A stretch of DNA of 64,000 nucleotides from JACCTU01 sp963700495. GTDB taxonomy: Bacteria > Actinomycetota > Thermoleophilia > Gaiellales > Gaiellaceae. Where the stretch lies: contig CAVOXT010000005.1 in assembly GCA_963700495.1 (NCBI GenBank), positions 353,255 to 417,254 of the forward strand. The letters run 5' to 3'. Below, one piece after another: positions 35,174-44,124 of this stretch. Each line of letters starts with the position of its first letter. Within the stretch, counting starts at the first letter, position 1. The notes beneath the pieces are model-generated. The model had not been told where the DNA came from. It made no database searches and saw only the letters and a program-made list of their open reading frames with translations. Both the position numbers and the translations under genes were made by a program.

Positions 35174-37791
35174 GCACCCAGCAGCTCGTCAACCTCGTCC
35201 CGCACACGCACTGGGACCGCGAGTGGTACCTGCCGTTCCAGAGCTTCCGGCTGCGCCTCGTCCGGCTGATCGACAACGTGCTCGCGATGATGGAGGCGGA
35301 CGAGCGGTTCGTCTTCACGCTCGACGGCCAGCTCCAGACGGTCGACGACTACCTCGAGATCCGGCCCGAGAACGAAGAGCGGATCCGCCGGCTCGTGGCG
35401 GAGGACCGGCTCGCGATCGGGCCGTGGCAGGTGCTGATGGACGAGTTCCTCGTCTCGGGCGAGACGATCTGGCGCAACCTCGAGCTCGGACTCGCGCGAG
35501 CACGCGAGCTCGGCGGCGAGATGTCCGTCGGCTACCTGCCCGACATGTTCGGCCACATCGCGCAGATGCCGCAGATCCTGCGCGCGTTCGGGCTCGACAA
35601 CGCCGTCGTCTGGCGCGGGGTTCCGGCGGTCGTCGACCGACACGTCTTCGAGTGGCGCGGGATCGACGGCTCGTCGGTGCGCGCCGAGTACCTGCCGGCG
35701 GGATACGGAAACGCGGCGTATCTGCTGATGGCGCCGGACAAGCTCCCGGAGGCCGTCGCGGGGCTCGTCGAGGCGATGCGCCCGTTCTTCGGCGACGACC
35801 CGGTGCTCGCGATGTACGGCACCGATCACCAGGAGCCGTCGTCCGAGCTCGCCGAGCTCGTCGAGCGCGCGAACGCAGAGACCGAGTCCGTCCGGATCGA
35901 GCTGCGCACCCTCCAGCAGGCTCTCGCGCCCGGTGGTTCGGAGCCAAGTAACAGACTGTTACTTGGCTCGAATGGGCCCTTCTGGACAGGGGAGATGAGG
36001 TCGGGCGCGCGCGCGAACGTGCTCATGAACGTCACGTCCGCGCGGATGGACATCAAGGCTGCGGCCGCGCGTGCCGAGCGCGTGCTGGAGCGCTACGCGG
36101 AACCGTTCGCAGCGCTTCACGGCGACGAGTGGCCGGCCGAGTTCCTCGGCCTCGCCTGGCGGCGGGTGATCGAGAACTCGGCGCACGACTCGGTCTGCGG
36201 CTGCTCGGCAGACGCCGTGTCAGCGCAAGTGCTCGTCCGGTACGGCGAGGCCGAGGTGCTCGGGCGGGACCTGACCCGCGAAGCGCTCGCGCGTGCCCGC
36301 GCCGCGACTCCGAGGTACGCCGCCGTCGTCGCGAATCCATCGCCGTTCGAGCGTGACGACCTCGTCGAGCTCGAGCTGCCCGTGCCCGAGGAGTGGGACG
36401 AGGTCTCGCTCGAGCTGGCCGACGGGCGCTGTGTCGGGACGCAGGAGCTCAGCCGAAACGTGCCGCAGCTCCACCGCGTCGGACTACCCGGCGGTGAGAT
36501 CCCGGAGCTCGTGCGCCGCCGGCTGCATGGTCGCGAGCTGTTCGGACGGTGGCTGAACGGCTTCCGGGCCGAACCCGGGCCGCGGATGATCTTCGAGCTC
36601 GACACCGAGCAGGACCCGATCGCGCTCGACCTCGTCGAGCTCCGCACGGCGATCGAAGTCGCGGCCCTGGCGCAAGCGTCCGAGCGCTGGGAAGTCGTGA
36701 TGCGGACGCGGCCGCGGCGGCGCCTGCTCGCGCGCGTGCCCGCGCCTGCGCTCGGCTGGACGGCCGTCCGCCCCGTGGAAGGAGCGGTCGCCCAGCCAAA
36801 TGCCGTGACCGTCGAAGGACTGCGCCTCGGTAACGGCCTGCTGGACGTGGAGGTGAGCGACGACGGGACGCTCCGCGTCGGAGGGCTCGAGGGCGTTGGC
36901 CGGATCGTGCGCGGCCTCGACGTCGGCGACTCCTACAACTACGCCCCGCCGGAGCACGACGAGCTCGTCGATCAGCCCGAGTCGGTGAGCGTCGAGCCGC
37001 GCGAGCAAGGTCCGCTGCGCGCGACGATCGCGGTCGCCCGCACGTACCGCTGGCCGCCAGACCACCTCGTTGCGGTCGAGACGCTCGTCGAGCTGCGCGC
37101 GGACGAGCCGTTCGTTCGGTTGGCCGTGACGTTCGAGAACCCCGCGGACGACCAACGTGTGCGAGTGCACGTGCCGCTCCCGGACGAGGCCGAGCACTCG
37201 TATGCGGAGGGCCAGTACGCGGTCGTGGAGCGGTCGCTCGTGGCCGAGGGGGGCTACGGTGAAGTCCCGCTGCCGACGTTCCCGGCGACGTCGTTCGTCG
37301 CCGTCGGTGGTGTCTCGCTGCTGCTCGACCACGTCTCGGAGTACGAGCTCGTCGACGGGCGCGAGCTGGCGCTCACGGTGCTCCGCTCGACCGGCTGGAT
37401 CAGCCGCAGCGACAATCCATACCGGGAGGATCCCGCCGGCCCCGAGATCGCGATCCCGGATGCGCAGATGCGCGGCCTGCACTCGTTCGGCTTCGCCGTG
37501 TACCCGTACGACGGCGGGCGCCCCGGGCCTGACGTCCTCGAGCAGGCCGAGCGGTACAGGTTGCCGTTCGTCGGTTTCGGCGGGAGTGGGGAGCCGGGCG
37601 GGCTCGTTCGGTCGGACAGTCTCGAGGTCACGGGCCAGGGCGTCGTCCTGACGGCTCTCCGGCGTGTGGACGGAGCACTCGAGGCGCGCGTCGCCAACGA
37701 GACTCCGGAGGAGAGCGTCGCTGCGATCGGAGGCAAGCCGATCGAGCTGCGGCCCTGGGAGATCAGGACCGTCCGCGGGATCGACCGGTAG
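35170..37791 (+). CDS. Glycoside hydrolase family 38 alpha-mannosidase
   Basis: About 870 aa. The catalytic domain opens with NLVPHTHWDREWYLPFQ (zinc ligands H and D). The nucleophile Asp is in GYLPDMFGHIAQMPQIL, followed by YGTDHQEPS and the middle helical domain ENSAHDSVCGCSAD. The beta-sandwich C-terminus ends in ELRPWEIRTVRG. No ATG/GTG/TTG exists between the permease stop and the first conserved motif. I place the start at the ATA overlapping that stop (ATAG), with a sequencing error as the alternative. A palindromic element is inserted in frame (35941-35969). Likely trims mannosides imported by the upstream transporter. Confidence 0.9.
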   Translation: MGTQQLVNLVPHTHWDREWYLPFQSFRLRLVRLIDNVLAMMEADERFVFTLDGQLQTVDDYLEIRPENEERIRRLVAEDRLAIGPWQVLMDEFLVSGETIWRNLELGLARARELGGEMSVGYLPDMFGHIAQMPQILRAFGLDNAVVWRGVPAVVDRHVFEWRGIDGSSVRAEYLPAGYGNAAYLLMAPDKLPEAVAGLVEAMRPFFGDDPVLAMYGTDHQEPSSELAELVERANAETESVRIELRTLQQALAPGGSEPSNRLLLGSNGPFWTGEMRSGARANVLMNVTSARMDIKAAAARAERVLERYAEPFAALHGDEWPAEFLGLAWRRVIENSAHDSVCGCSADAVSAQVLVRYGEAEVLGRDLTREALARARAATPRYAAVVANPSPFERDDLVELELPVPEEWDEVSLELADGRCVGTQELSRNVPQLHRVGLPGGEIPELVRRRLHGRELFGRWLNGFRAEPGPRMIFELDTEQDPIALDLVELRTAIEVAALAQASERWEVVMRTRPRRRLLARVPAPALGWTAVRPVEGAVAQPNAVTVEGLRLGNGLLDVEVSDDGTLRVGGLEGVGRIVRGLDVGDSYNYAPPEHDELVDQPESVSVEPREQGPLRATIAVARTYRWPPDHLVAVETLVELRADEPFVRLAVTFENPADDQRVRVHVPLPDEAEHSYAEGQYAVVERSLVAEGGYGEVPLPTFPATSFVAVGGVSLLLDHVSEYELVDGRELALTVLRSTGWISRSDNPYREDPAGPEIAIPDAQMRGLHSFGFAVYPYDGGRPGPDVLEQAERYRLPFVGFGGSGEPGGLVRSDSLEVTGQGVVLTALRRVDGALEARVANETPEESVAAIGGKPIELRPWEIRTVRGIDR
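35941..35969. repeat. In-frame palindromic element, copy 1
   Basis: Perfect palindrome: 14-bp arm GAGCCAAGTAACAG, one central A, then its exact complement. It lies inside the alpha-mannosidase and is translated as SEPSNRLLLGS, in the linker just before the conserved GEMRSGARANVLM block. Its AT-rich core stands out in DNA of about 70% GC. A second copy is at 43683-43705. Confidence 0.8.
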
Positions 37792-37801
37792 GGTGCATCG
37801 C

Positions 37802-37918
37802 ATGCGGATGTGGCTCGTCCTCGTGCTGATCGCCGCGCTCCTGATGCTCGCCGGCTGCGACGACAAAGGCGGCAGCTACATCGCGCACGCGGGAGGCGTC
37901 GGCGTCCTGCTGAGCTAG
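37802..37918 (+). CDS. Tiny lipoprotein (38 aa)
   Basis: MRMWLVLVLIAALLMLAGCD: a classic lipoprotein signal with lipobox LAGC, leaving a mature peptide of only about 20 residues (CDDKGGSYIAHAGGVGVLLS). It lies 10 bp after the mannosidase. Whether it is a functional mini-lipoprotein or the start of a degraded gene is unclear. Confidence 0.5.
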   Translation: MRMWLVLVLIAALLMLAGCDDKGGSYIAHAGGVGVLLS

Positions 37919-37929
37919 TCTCAGGCGAG

Positions 37930-39072
37930 TTGCCGGAGAAGCGCTACCTGATGACCCCGGGGCCGACACCGGTCCCCCCCGAGGTGCTCGCCGCCATGGC
38001 CGCGCCGGTGGTCCATCACCGCAGCCCGGACTTCCGCGTCGTGCTCGAGCGCTGCCTCGGGCGCCTGCGCGAGATCTTCCGCACCGACTCCGACGTCCTC
38101 ATGTTCACGTCCTCGGGCACCGGTGCGATGGAGTCGGCGGTCGCGAACCTGCTCGATCCGGGTGACGCCGCGACGGTCGTCTCCTGCGGCTACTTCGGCG
38201 AGCGCTGGCAGGCGATCGCCTCCGCCTACGGTGCGGAGGTCGACGCCGTCGCGTACGAGTGGGGTGAGGTGCCGTCGGCCGGCGAGCTCGCCTCGCGGCT
38301 CGCCGAACGACCGGCCAACGCGGTCTTCCTCACGCACTCCGAGACGTCGACCGGCGTCGTCGCGGACGTGCGCGCCCTCGCAGCTGTGGCGAAAGAGGCG
38401 GGCGCGATCGTGGTCGTCGACGCGATCTCGAGCCTCGGCGCCGTCCCGCTCGAGACCGACGCCTGGGGGCTCGACGTCGTCTGCTCGGGCTCGCAGAAGG
38501 CACTGATGACGCCGCCCGGCCTCGCGTTCGCATCGGTCTCGGGCGCCGCGTACGCGACCCAGCCGCGCTCGCCGCGCTTCTACTTCGACTGGGAGCGCAC
38601 TCGGAAGGCACAGGAGAAGCTCGACGCTGCCTACACCCCGGCCGTTTCGATCATCGCCGGGCTCGACGTCGCGCTGTCGCTGCTGCTCGGCGAGGGCCTC
38701 GAGGCCGCGCACGAGCGGCACCTTCGCCTCGGCCGCGCCTGCCGCGAGGGCGCGAAGGCGATGGGGCTCGAGCTCTTCTCGCCCGACGACGACAGCTCGG
38801 CCGTCGTGACCGCGATCCGCGCACCGGACGGGATCGACTCGGGCGACATCGTGCTCGCCCTGCGTGACAAGCACGGAATCACGATCGCGAACGGCCAAGG
38901 GCCGATCAAGGGGCAGATCTTCCGCATCGGCCACATCGGGTACTTCGACGTCTTCGACATCACGACCGCGCTCGCGGCCGTCGAGCTCGTGCTGCTCGAG
39001 CTCGGCGCCGACGTCGAACGAGGCGTCGCGACCGCCCGCGCCCTCGAGGTCTACGAGGGCGCGACGGTTTGA
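37930..39072 (+). CDS. Class V aminotransferase (serine-pyruvate / alanine-glyoxylate type)
   Basis: A 380-aa PLP enzyme: YLMTPGPTPVPPEVL at the N-terminus, FTSSGTGAMESAVANLL (cofactor phosphate site), VVVDAISSLGAVPLETD (Asp to the pyridine N), and CSGSQKALMTPPG with the Schiff-base Lys at about 190. TTG start 37930. Its stop overlaps serA as TTGA, so it probably supplies the transamination step of serine synthesis, as such enzymes do in lineages lacking classical SerC (inference from context). Confidence 0.88.
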   Translation: MPEKRYLMTPGPTPVPPEVLAAMAAPVVHHRSPDFRVVLERCLGRLREIFRTDSDVLMFTSSGTGAMESAVANLLDPGDAATVVSCGYFGERWQAIASAYGAEVDAVAYEWGEVPSAGELASRLAERPANAVFLTHSETSTGVVADVRALAAVAKEAGAIVVVDAISSLGAVPLETDAWGLDVVCSGSQKALMTPPGLAFASVSGAAYATQPRSPRFYFDWERTRKAQEKLDAAYTPAVSIIAGLDVALSLLLGEGLEAAHERHLRLGRACREGAKAMGLELFSPDDDSSAVVTAIRAPDGIDSGDIVLALRDKHGITIANGQGPIKGQIFRIGHIGYFDVFDITTALAAVELVLLELGADVERGVATARALEVYEGATV

Positions 39073-40646
39073 GCCGCCTGCGCGTGCTCATCCGCGAGCC
39101 GATCGCCGACGCCGGCGTAAAGCTCCTTCGCGATCGCTTCGACGTGGACGTTGAGACGAACGGCGACCTGGCCGACAGCATCGGCGACTACGACGCGATC
39201 GTGATCCGCTCGGCCACGAAGCTGACGGCCGACGTGATCGAGCGCGCCGACCGGCTCAAGGTGATCGGACGCGCAGGGGTGGGGGTGGACAACGTCGACG
39301 TCGAGGCGGCGACGAGGCGTGGGATCGTCGTCGCGAACGCGCCGGAGTCAACTGTCATCTCCGCCGCCGAGCACTCGATCGGCCTGCTGGTGGCGCTCGC
39401 TCGCAACATCCCGCAGGCGCACGCCGCGCTCAAGGAAGGACGCTGGGAACGCTCGCGCTGGGGTGGGATCGAGCTGGCCGGGAAGACACTCGGCGTCCTC
39501 GGCTTCGGGCGGATCGGCCAGCAGGTCGCGCGGCGCGCGGTCGGGCTCGGCATGCGCGTGGTCGCGTACGACCCGTTCGTAGCAAAAGAGCGCTACCGCG
39601 AGCTCGGCATCGAGCGGGCCGAGACGATCGAGGCGGCGCTCGAGGACGCGGAGTTCGTGACGCTGCACCTCCCGCTCGGCCCCGAGACGCGCGGCATCGT
39701 CGGGCGCGATCTGCTCGCCCGCATGCGTGAGGGCGCCCGCCTCGTGAACGCCGCCCGCGGCGAGCTCGTCGACGAGGACGCGCTCCTCGACGCGCTGAAG
39801 AGCGGCCGCCTGGCCGGCGCGGCCCTTGACGTCTTCTCGAGCGAGCCGTACTCCGGGCCGCTCCTCGAGCTCGACAACGTCGTCGTCACACCGCACCTCG
39901 CGGCCTCGACCGAGGAGGCCCAGGACCGCGCCGGCGTGATCGTCGCGGAGCAGGTCGTCGCCGCGCTCGAGGGCGGGCTCGTCACGAATGCGGTCAACAT
40001 CCCGGCGATCCGGCCGGAGGACCTCGACGTGCTCGGGCCGTTCGTCCCGCTCGCGGCGAAGCTCGGGCGGCTCGCGATGGAGCTCGCCGGCGGCCGGGTG
40101 GCCCGGATCGAGCTCTCGTACTACGGCACGCTCGCGCAGTACGACACGCGGCTCCTCACCGTCGCCGCGCTGAACGGCGTCTTCCAGGGGCGCGTCGACG
40201 AGCCGGTCAACTACGTGAACGCGCCGCTGATCGCCGCCGAGCGTGGGATCGACGTGAACGAGGAGCGCCGACGGTCGTCGCGCGACTACACGAACCTCAT
40301 CCGCGTTCGGATGCGCGACGACGGCGACGAGTTGACGGTCGCCGGCACGACGATCGGACGCGACAACCGCTTCTGGCTCGTGAACGCGCTCGGCTTCGAG
40401 CTGGACATCGAGCTCTCGCGGCTGATGGTCTTCTTCCGCTACGACGACGTGCCCGGCGTGATCGGGCGCGTGGGCACGTTGTTCGGGAAGCACCAGCTCA
40501 ACATCGCGAACATGGCCGTGTCCCGAACCCGGAAGGGCGGCAAGGCGCTGATGGCGCTCTCGGTCGACACCGATGCGCCTCCGGAGCTCGTCGAGGCGGT
40601 TCACAGTGAGGGTTTCGACGATGCACGCTTCATCGACCTCGGGTGA
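39069..40646 (+). CDS. serA: D-3-phosphoglycerate dehydrogenase
   Basis: A 525-aa long-form enzyme. A substrate domain is followed by an NAD-binding domain (GVLGFGRIGQQVARRA at about 140; catalytic R in NAARGELVDEDAL, E in FSSEPYSG, H in TPHLAAST). An intervening ASB domain (about 310-450) and a C-terminal ACT domain (DVPGVIGRVGTLFGKHQLNI) complete it. It oxidises 3-phosphoglycerate, the first step of serine synthesis; the ACT domain suggests serine feedback. TTG start, 4-bp overlap with the aminotransferase. Confidence 0.96.
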   Translation: MSRLRVLIREPIADAGVKLLRDRFDVDVETNGDLADSIGDYDAIVIRSATKLTADVIERADRLKVIGRAGVGVDNVDVEAATRRGIVVANAPESTVISAAEHSIGLLVALARNIPQAHAALKEGRWERSRWGGIELAGKTLGVLGFGRIGQQVARRAVGLGMRVVAYDPFVAKERYRELGIERAETIEAALEDAEFVTLHLPLGPETRGIVGRDLLARMREGARLVNAARGELVDEDALLDALKSGRLAGAALDVFSSEPYSGPLLELDNVVVTPHLAASTEEAQDRAGVIVAEQVVAALEGGLVTNAVNIPAIRPEDLDVLGPFVPLAAKLGRLAMELAGGRVARIELSYYGTLAQYDTRLLTVAALNGVFQGRVDEPVNYVNAPLIAAERGIDVNEERRRSSRDYTNLIRVRMRDDGDELTVAGTTIGRDNRFWLVNALGFELDIELSRLMVFFRYDDVPGVIGRVGTLFGKHQLNIANMAVSRTRKGGKALMALSVDTDAPPELVEAVHSEGFDDARFIDLG

Positions 40647-41115
40647 AGACGCCCGCGGCGGCCGCTGGGTCGTCGCGCAGTTCGTCGTGATGGGAGTCGT
40701 CATCGGCTCCGGCTGGCTGCCGCCCGGCTGGCCGGATTCGGTGGCCGCGATGCTGTCCGCGTTGGGGGCGGTGATCTCGCTGCTCGCCGCGATCGGCGCC
40801 GTCTGGGCCTGGCGCACGCTCGACCGCGCCGCCTCGCCGTTCCCGCGGCCGCGACGGGGAGGCCGCCTGATCGAGAGCGGCCCGTACGAGTACGTCAGAC
40901 ACCCGATCTACAGCGCGGGCCTCCTCTTCTTCTGCGGCTATGCGCTCGCCACGAGCCCGGCCGCGTTCGTCCCGCTCGCCGCGCTCGCCCTGCTCTGGGG
41001 CAGGAAGGCCGCGCTCGAGGAGCGGCTGCTCGCCGAGCGCTATCCGGACTACCGCGAGTACCGCTCCCGCGTGCCCGGCGCCTTCGTTCCGAGACCCGCG
41101 GTACGCTCGGGTTGA
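40621..41115 (+). CDS. Isoprenylcysteine carboxyl methyltransferase-like membrane protein
   Basis: About 164 aa with four membrane segments and the ICMT/PEMT-type SAM-binding signature GPYEYVRHPIYSAGLLFF, then LLAERYPDYREYRSRVP. Bacterial members methylate unknown small or lipid substrates. The start at ATG 40621 overlaps the end of serA by 26 bp; an earlier in-frame start at 40573 is possible. Confidence 0.82.
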   Translation: MHASSTSGEDARGGRWVVAQFVVMGVVIGSGWLPPGWPDSVAAMLSALGAVISLLAAIGAVWAWRTLDRAASPFPRPRRGGRLIESGPYEYVRHPIYSAGLLFFCGYALATSPAAFVPLAALALLWGRKAALEERLLAERYPDYREYRSRVPGAFVPRPAVRSG

Positions 41116-41118
41116 GCG

Positions 41119-41610
41119 GTGTGGCCCGAGCCCGTCCAGCGAGTGGCCGACTTCCTGCGCGACGCGCAGGCACAGGCACGGCTCGAGGAGTTCCACGAGG
41201 GCACGCCGACAGCTGAAGACGCGGCCAAAGCGGTCGGGGTCGACCCGTCCCAGATCGTCAAGTCGGTGGTCTTCGTCTGCAACGGCCGGCCGGTCGTCGC
41301 CCTCGTCCCGGGCGACCGCCGCGCCGACGGGAAGAAGGTGGCCCGCGCGGTCGGGGCCGGCACGGCCAGGGTGGCCCGACCCGACGAGGTGCTCGCGGCG
41401 ACCGGCTTTGCGCCCGGCGCGGTCGCGCCGTTCCCGCTGCCCGGGGTGGACGCGGTGCTGATCGACCGCACGCTCCTCCTCCACGACACCGTCTGGGTCG
41501 GAGCGGGCTCGCCGAACCACATGGCTCAGCTCGCCCCGGGCGAACTGCTCCGCCTCTCCCGGGCTCGGCAAATGGACGCTGTCGAGAACCGCGCATACCA
41601 TTCGGACTGA
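41119..41610 (+). CDS. YbaK/EbsC-type aminoacyl-tRNA deacylase domain protein
   Basis: A 163-aa single-domain protein: EDAAKAVGVDPSQIVKSVVF with the conserved substrate-pocket Lys, then LVPGDRRADGKKVARAVG and VAPFPLPGVDAVLIDRTLL. It resembles Cys-tRNA(Pro)/misacylated-tRNA editing enzymes. GTG start 3 bp after the methyltransferase, so translation is probably coupled. Confidence 0.86.
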   Translation: MWPEPVQRVADFLRDAQAQARLEEFHEGTPTAEDAAKAVGVDPSQIVKSVVFVCNGRPVVALVPGDRRADGKKVARAVGAGTARVARPDEVLAATGFAPGAVAPFPLPGVDAVLIDRTLLLHDTVWVGAGSPNHMAQLAPGELLRLSRARQMDAVENRAYHSD

Positions 41611-41636
41611 CCGTCCGACCGCGAAGGAGGCCTACG

Positions 41637-42566
41637 GTGCAAGAGACCGAGAAGATCTGGATGAACGGCGAGCTCGTCGACTGGGCGGACGCGAAGGTCC
41701 ACGTCGGCGTTCACGGTCTCCACTACGGCTCGGGCGTCTTCGAGGGGATCCGCTGCTACGAGACCCCGAAGGGCCCGGCGGTCTTCCGGCTCCGCGAGCA
41801 CCTCGAGCGCATGCACGACTCCGCGCGCCTCCTGTACATGCAGATCCCGTATTCGGCCGAAGAGCTGCGCGACGCGTGCCACGAGCTGATCGGGGTGAAC
41901 GGCCTCCCCGAGTGCTACATCCGGCCGATCGCGTTCTACGGCTACGGCCAGCTCGGCGTTGCCGCACGGAACAACCCCGTCGAGACGGTGATCATGAGCT
42001 GGCCCTGGGGCACGTACCTCGGCGAGGAGGCCCTCTCGAAGGGCATCAAGGCGAAGATCTCGAGCTGGCAGCGGATCGGCCCGAACGTGATCCCGCACGT
42101 GTCGAAGGCGACCGGCGTGTACATCAACTCGATGCTCGCTGTCACCGAGGCGAACCGCGCCGGCTATGACGAGGCGATCCTGCTGACCGCCGCGGGCACG
42201 ATCGCGGACGGATCCGGCGAGAACATCTTCGTCGTCAAGAACGGCACGCTCGCGACGCCGTCGCTGTCGACCTCGATCCTCCCCGGGATCACGCGCGACA
42301 CGATCATCCAGATCGCGCAGGATCTCGGGTACACGGTCGAGGAGACCGATCTGATCCGGTCCGACCTCTACCTCGCGGACGAGGTGTTCATGTGCGGCAC
42401 GGCCGCCGAGGTGACGCCGCTCCGCTCGGTCGACGACGTCGAGATCGGCGTCGGGCCGGTGACGCTCGAGCTCCAGAAGGCGTACCTGGAGACCGTTCGG
42501 GGCCAGAGCGAGCGCTGGGCGCAGTGGCTCGACCACACGCCGTCGCGCGAGCCCGCCGAGGCTTGA
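41637..42566 (+). CDS. ilvE: Branched-chain amino acid aminotransferase
   Basis: A 309-aa class IV PLP aminotransferase: VHVGVHGLHYGSGVFEGIRCY, Schiff-base Lys in VSKATGVYINSML (about 156), and DGSGENIFVVKNGTLATPSL. It interconverts Leu/Ile/Val and their 2-oxoacids. GTG start with AAGGAGG 8-14 nt upstream. Overlaps the next aminotransferase by 4 bp (TTGA). Confidence 0.92.
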   Translation: MQETEKIWMNGELVDWADAKVHVGVHGLHYGSGVFEGIRCYETPKGPAVFRLREHLERMHDSARLLYMQIPYSAEELRDACHELIGVNGLPECYIRPIAFYGYGQLGVAARNNPVETVIMSWPWGTYLGEEALSKGIKAKISSWQRIGPNVIPHVSKATGVYINSMLAVTEANRAGYDEAILLTAAGTIADGSGENIFVVKNGTLATPSLSTSILPGITRDTIIQIAQDLGYTVEETDLIRSDLYLADEVFMCGTAAEVTPLRSVDDVEIGVGPVTLELQKAYLETVRGQSERWAQWLDHTPSREPAEA

Positions 42567-43690
42567 GCCAGGCCACGAGGCGCATCCCGCTCTCCCGCCC
42601 GTACTTCACGGAGCGAGAGGAGGAGCTGGTCCTCGACGTCCTCCGCTCGGGCCGGCTCTCGCTCGGGCCGACGATCGAGCGGTTCGAGCAGCTCGTCGCG
42701 GAACGTGTGGGCGCTCCCCACGGGGTCGCGCTTTCGAGCGGCACGGCGGGCCTGCATCTCCTGAGCCGGATCGCGGGGCTCGGACCCGGCGACGAGGCGA
42801 TCACGTCGCCGTTCTCGTTCGTCGCGTCGGCGAACTGCTTCGTGCTCGAGGGGGCGACGCCGGTCTTCGCCGACATCGACCCGCGTACGCTCAACCTCGA
42901 TCCACGCGCAGTCGAAGCCGCGATCACGGAGCGCACGAAGGCGATCGTCGCGGTCGACATCTTCGGCTATCCCTGCGAGCTCGACGAGCTCCGCGCACTG
43001 GCCGAGCGGCACGGGCTCGCGCTGATCGACGACGCCTGCGAGGCCCTCGGCGCGCTGTACAAAGGTGCGCCGGTCGGCTCGCACGGGACGAGCGCGGTGT
43101 TCGCGTTCTACCCCAACAAGCAGATCGCGACCGGCGAGGGCGGGATCGTCACGACTCACTCCGAGGAGGAGGCGAACCTGCTGCGCAGCCTGCGGAACCA
43201 GGGCCGCTCGTACGAAGGCGGACGCTGGTTCTACCACCCGTATCTCGGCTTCAACTACCGCTGGACCGACCTGCAGGCCGCGGTCGGTCTCGGGCAGCTC
43301 GAGAAGCTGGACGAGATCCTCGCGCTCCGCCGACGGGCGGCGGAGCGCTACACCGAGCTGTTTGCGGGGGTCGACGGCGTGGAGGTGCCGCTGCCTGACG
43401 ACGCCGACCACATCCGGTCCTGGTTCGTCTACGTCGTCATGCTCGACGAGGGAGTCGACCGGACGCGCGTCGCCGCCCGCCTCGCGGAGCAGGGGATCGA
43501 GTGCGGCGAGTACCTCCCGTGCATCCACCTCCAGCCGTACATGCGCGAGCGCTTCGGCTTCGGCGAGGGCCTCTGCCCGGTCGCCGAGGACGCGAGCCTC
43601 CGAACGCTCGCGCTGCCGTTCTTTCCGCAGCTCGAGCGAGAGGATCAGGAGCGGGTGGCGGAAGCGCTCGCCGGGGCTCTCGCCAAGTAA
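42563..43690 (+). CDS. DegT/DnrJ/EryC1/StrS family aminotransferase
   Basis: A 375-aa PLP enzyme: RIPLSRPYFTEREEELVLDV, SSGTAGLHLL, VDIFGYPCELDEL, DDACEALGA (Asp to the PLP ring), FYPNKQIATGEGG (Lys at about 185), RSLRNQGR, FNYRWTDLQAAVGLGQLEKL. The family makes amino-sugars for surface glycans or antibiotics from nucleotide-keto-sugars. TTG start 42563. A palindromic element covers the last sense codon and supplies the TAA stop. Confidence 0.9.
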   Translation: MSQATRRIPLSRPYFTEREEELVLDVLRSGRLSLGPTIERFEQLVAERVGAPHGVALSSGTAGLHLLSRIAGLGPGDEAITSPFSFVASANCFVLEGATPVFADIDPRTLNLDPRAVEAAITERTKAIVAVDIFGYPCELDELRALAERHGLALIDDACEALGALYKGAPVGSHGTSAVFAFYPNKQIATGEGGIVTTHSEEEANLLRSLRNQGRSYEGGRWFYHPYLGFNYRWTDLQAAVGLGQLEKLDEILALRRRAAERYTELFAGVDGVEVPLPDDADHIRSWFVYVVMLDEGVDRTRVAARLAEQGIECGEYLPCIHLQPYMRERFGFGEGLCPVAEDASLRTLALPFFPQLEREDQERVAEALAGALAK

Positions 43691-43705
43691 CAGTCTGTTA
43701 CTTGG
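43683..43705. repeat. Palindromic element, copy 2
   Basis: 11-bp arm CCAAGTAACAG, one central T, then the exact complement CTGTTACTTGG. It matches the core of copy 1 (35941-35969), which differs only in the central base and in having three extra paired bases outside. Here it ends the DegT aminotransferase ORF: the stop TAA lies within the arm. Confidence 0.8.
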
Positions 43706-43717
43706 GATAATCGGGCC

Positions 43718-44077
43718 ATGGCCAACGCCGCGCCCCGAATGGTCTTCCTCGGCTTCGGCAAGTTCGCGCGTGCCGACAAGATCTACGCGCTCGAGCCCCT
43801 GAGCGGCAAGCAGCGCGGACACGGTGCCCGGACGCGCGTCTGGGTCGAGGGCGTCCCCGAGCCGATCGTCGCGTCCCGGACCGAGCGGACGATCGTCGCC
43901 GAGATGGGCGGCGACTCGGCGCTTCGCTCGCAGCTGGTCGAACAGGGCGTCGACCTGGCGGAGCGGCTGCTGCAGCAGACCGAGACGGGCCGGGTCGACC
44001 TCGGTGACCTGAGCCGCCGGGCGCGGCGCCTCCTCGAGGCGACCGCGGCGCCGCCCGACGACGACCAGCTCTTCTGA
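43718..44077 (+). CDS. RemA-like (DUF370) protein
   Basis: A 119-aa protein whose first 60 residues (MVFLGFGKFARADKIYALEP, then VASRTERTIVAEM) follow the RemA/DUF370 pattern. RemA is a DNA-binding biofilm-matrix regulator in Bacillus. The helical C-terminal half (VEQGVDLAERLLQQ) is an addition relative to RemA. ATG 43718, 12 bp after the palindrome. Regulatory role inferred from the family. Confidence 0.65.
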   Translation: MANAAPRMVFLGFGKFARADKIYALEPLSGKQRGHGARTRVWVEGVPEPIVASRTERTIVAEMGGDSALRSQLVEQGVDLAERLLQQTETGRVDLGDLSRRARRLLEATAAPPDDDQLF

Positions 44078-44124
44078 CCGAACCGCCAGTCGATCCTCTC
44101 GAGCCGGCCGAGCGTCCGGGCGTC

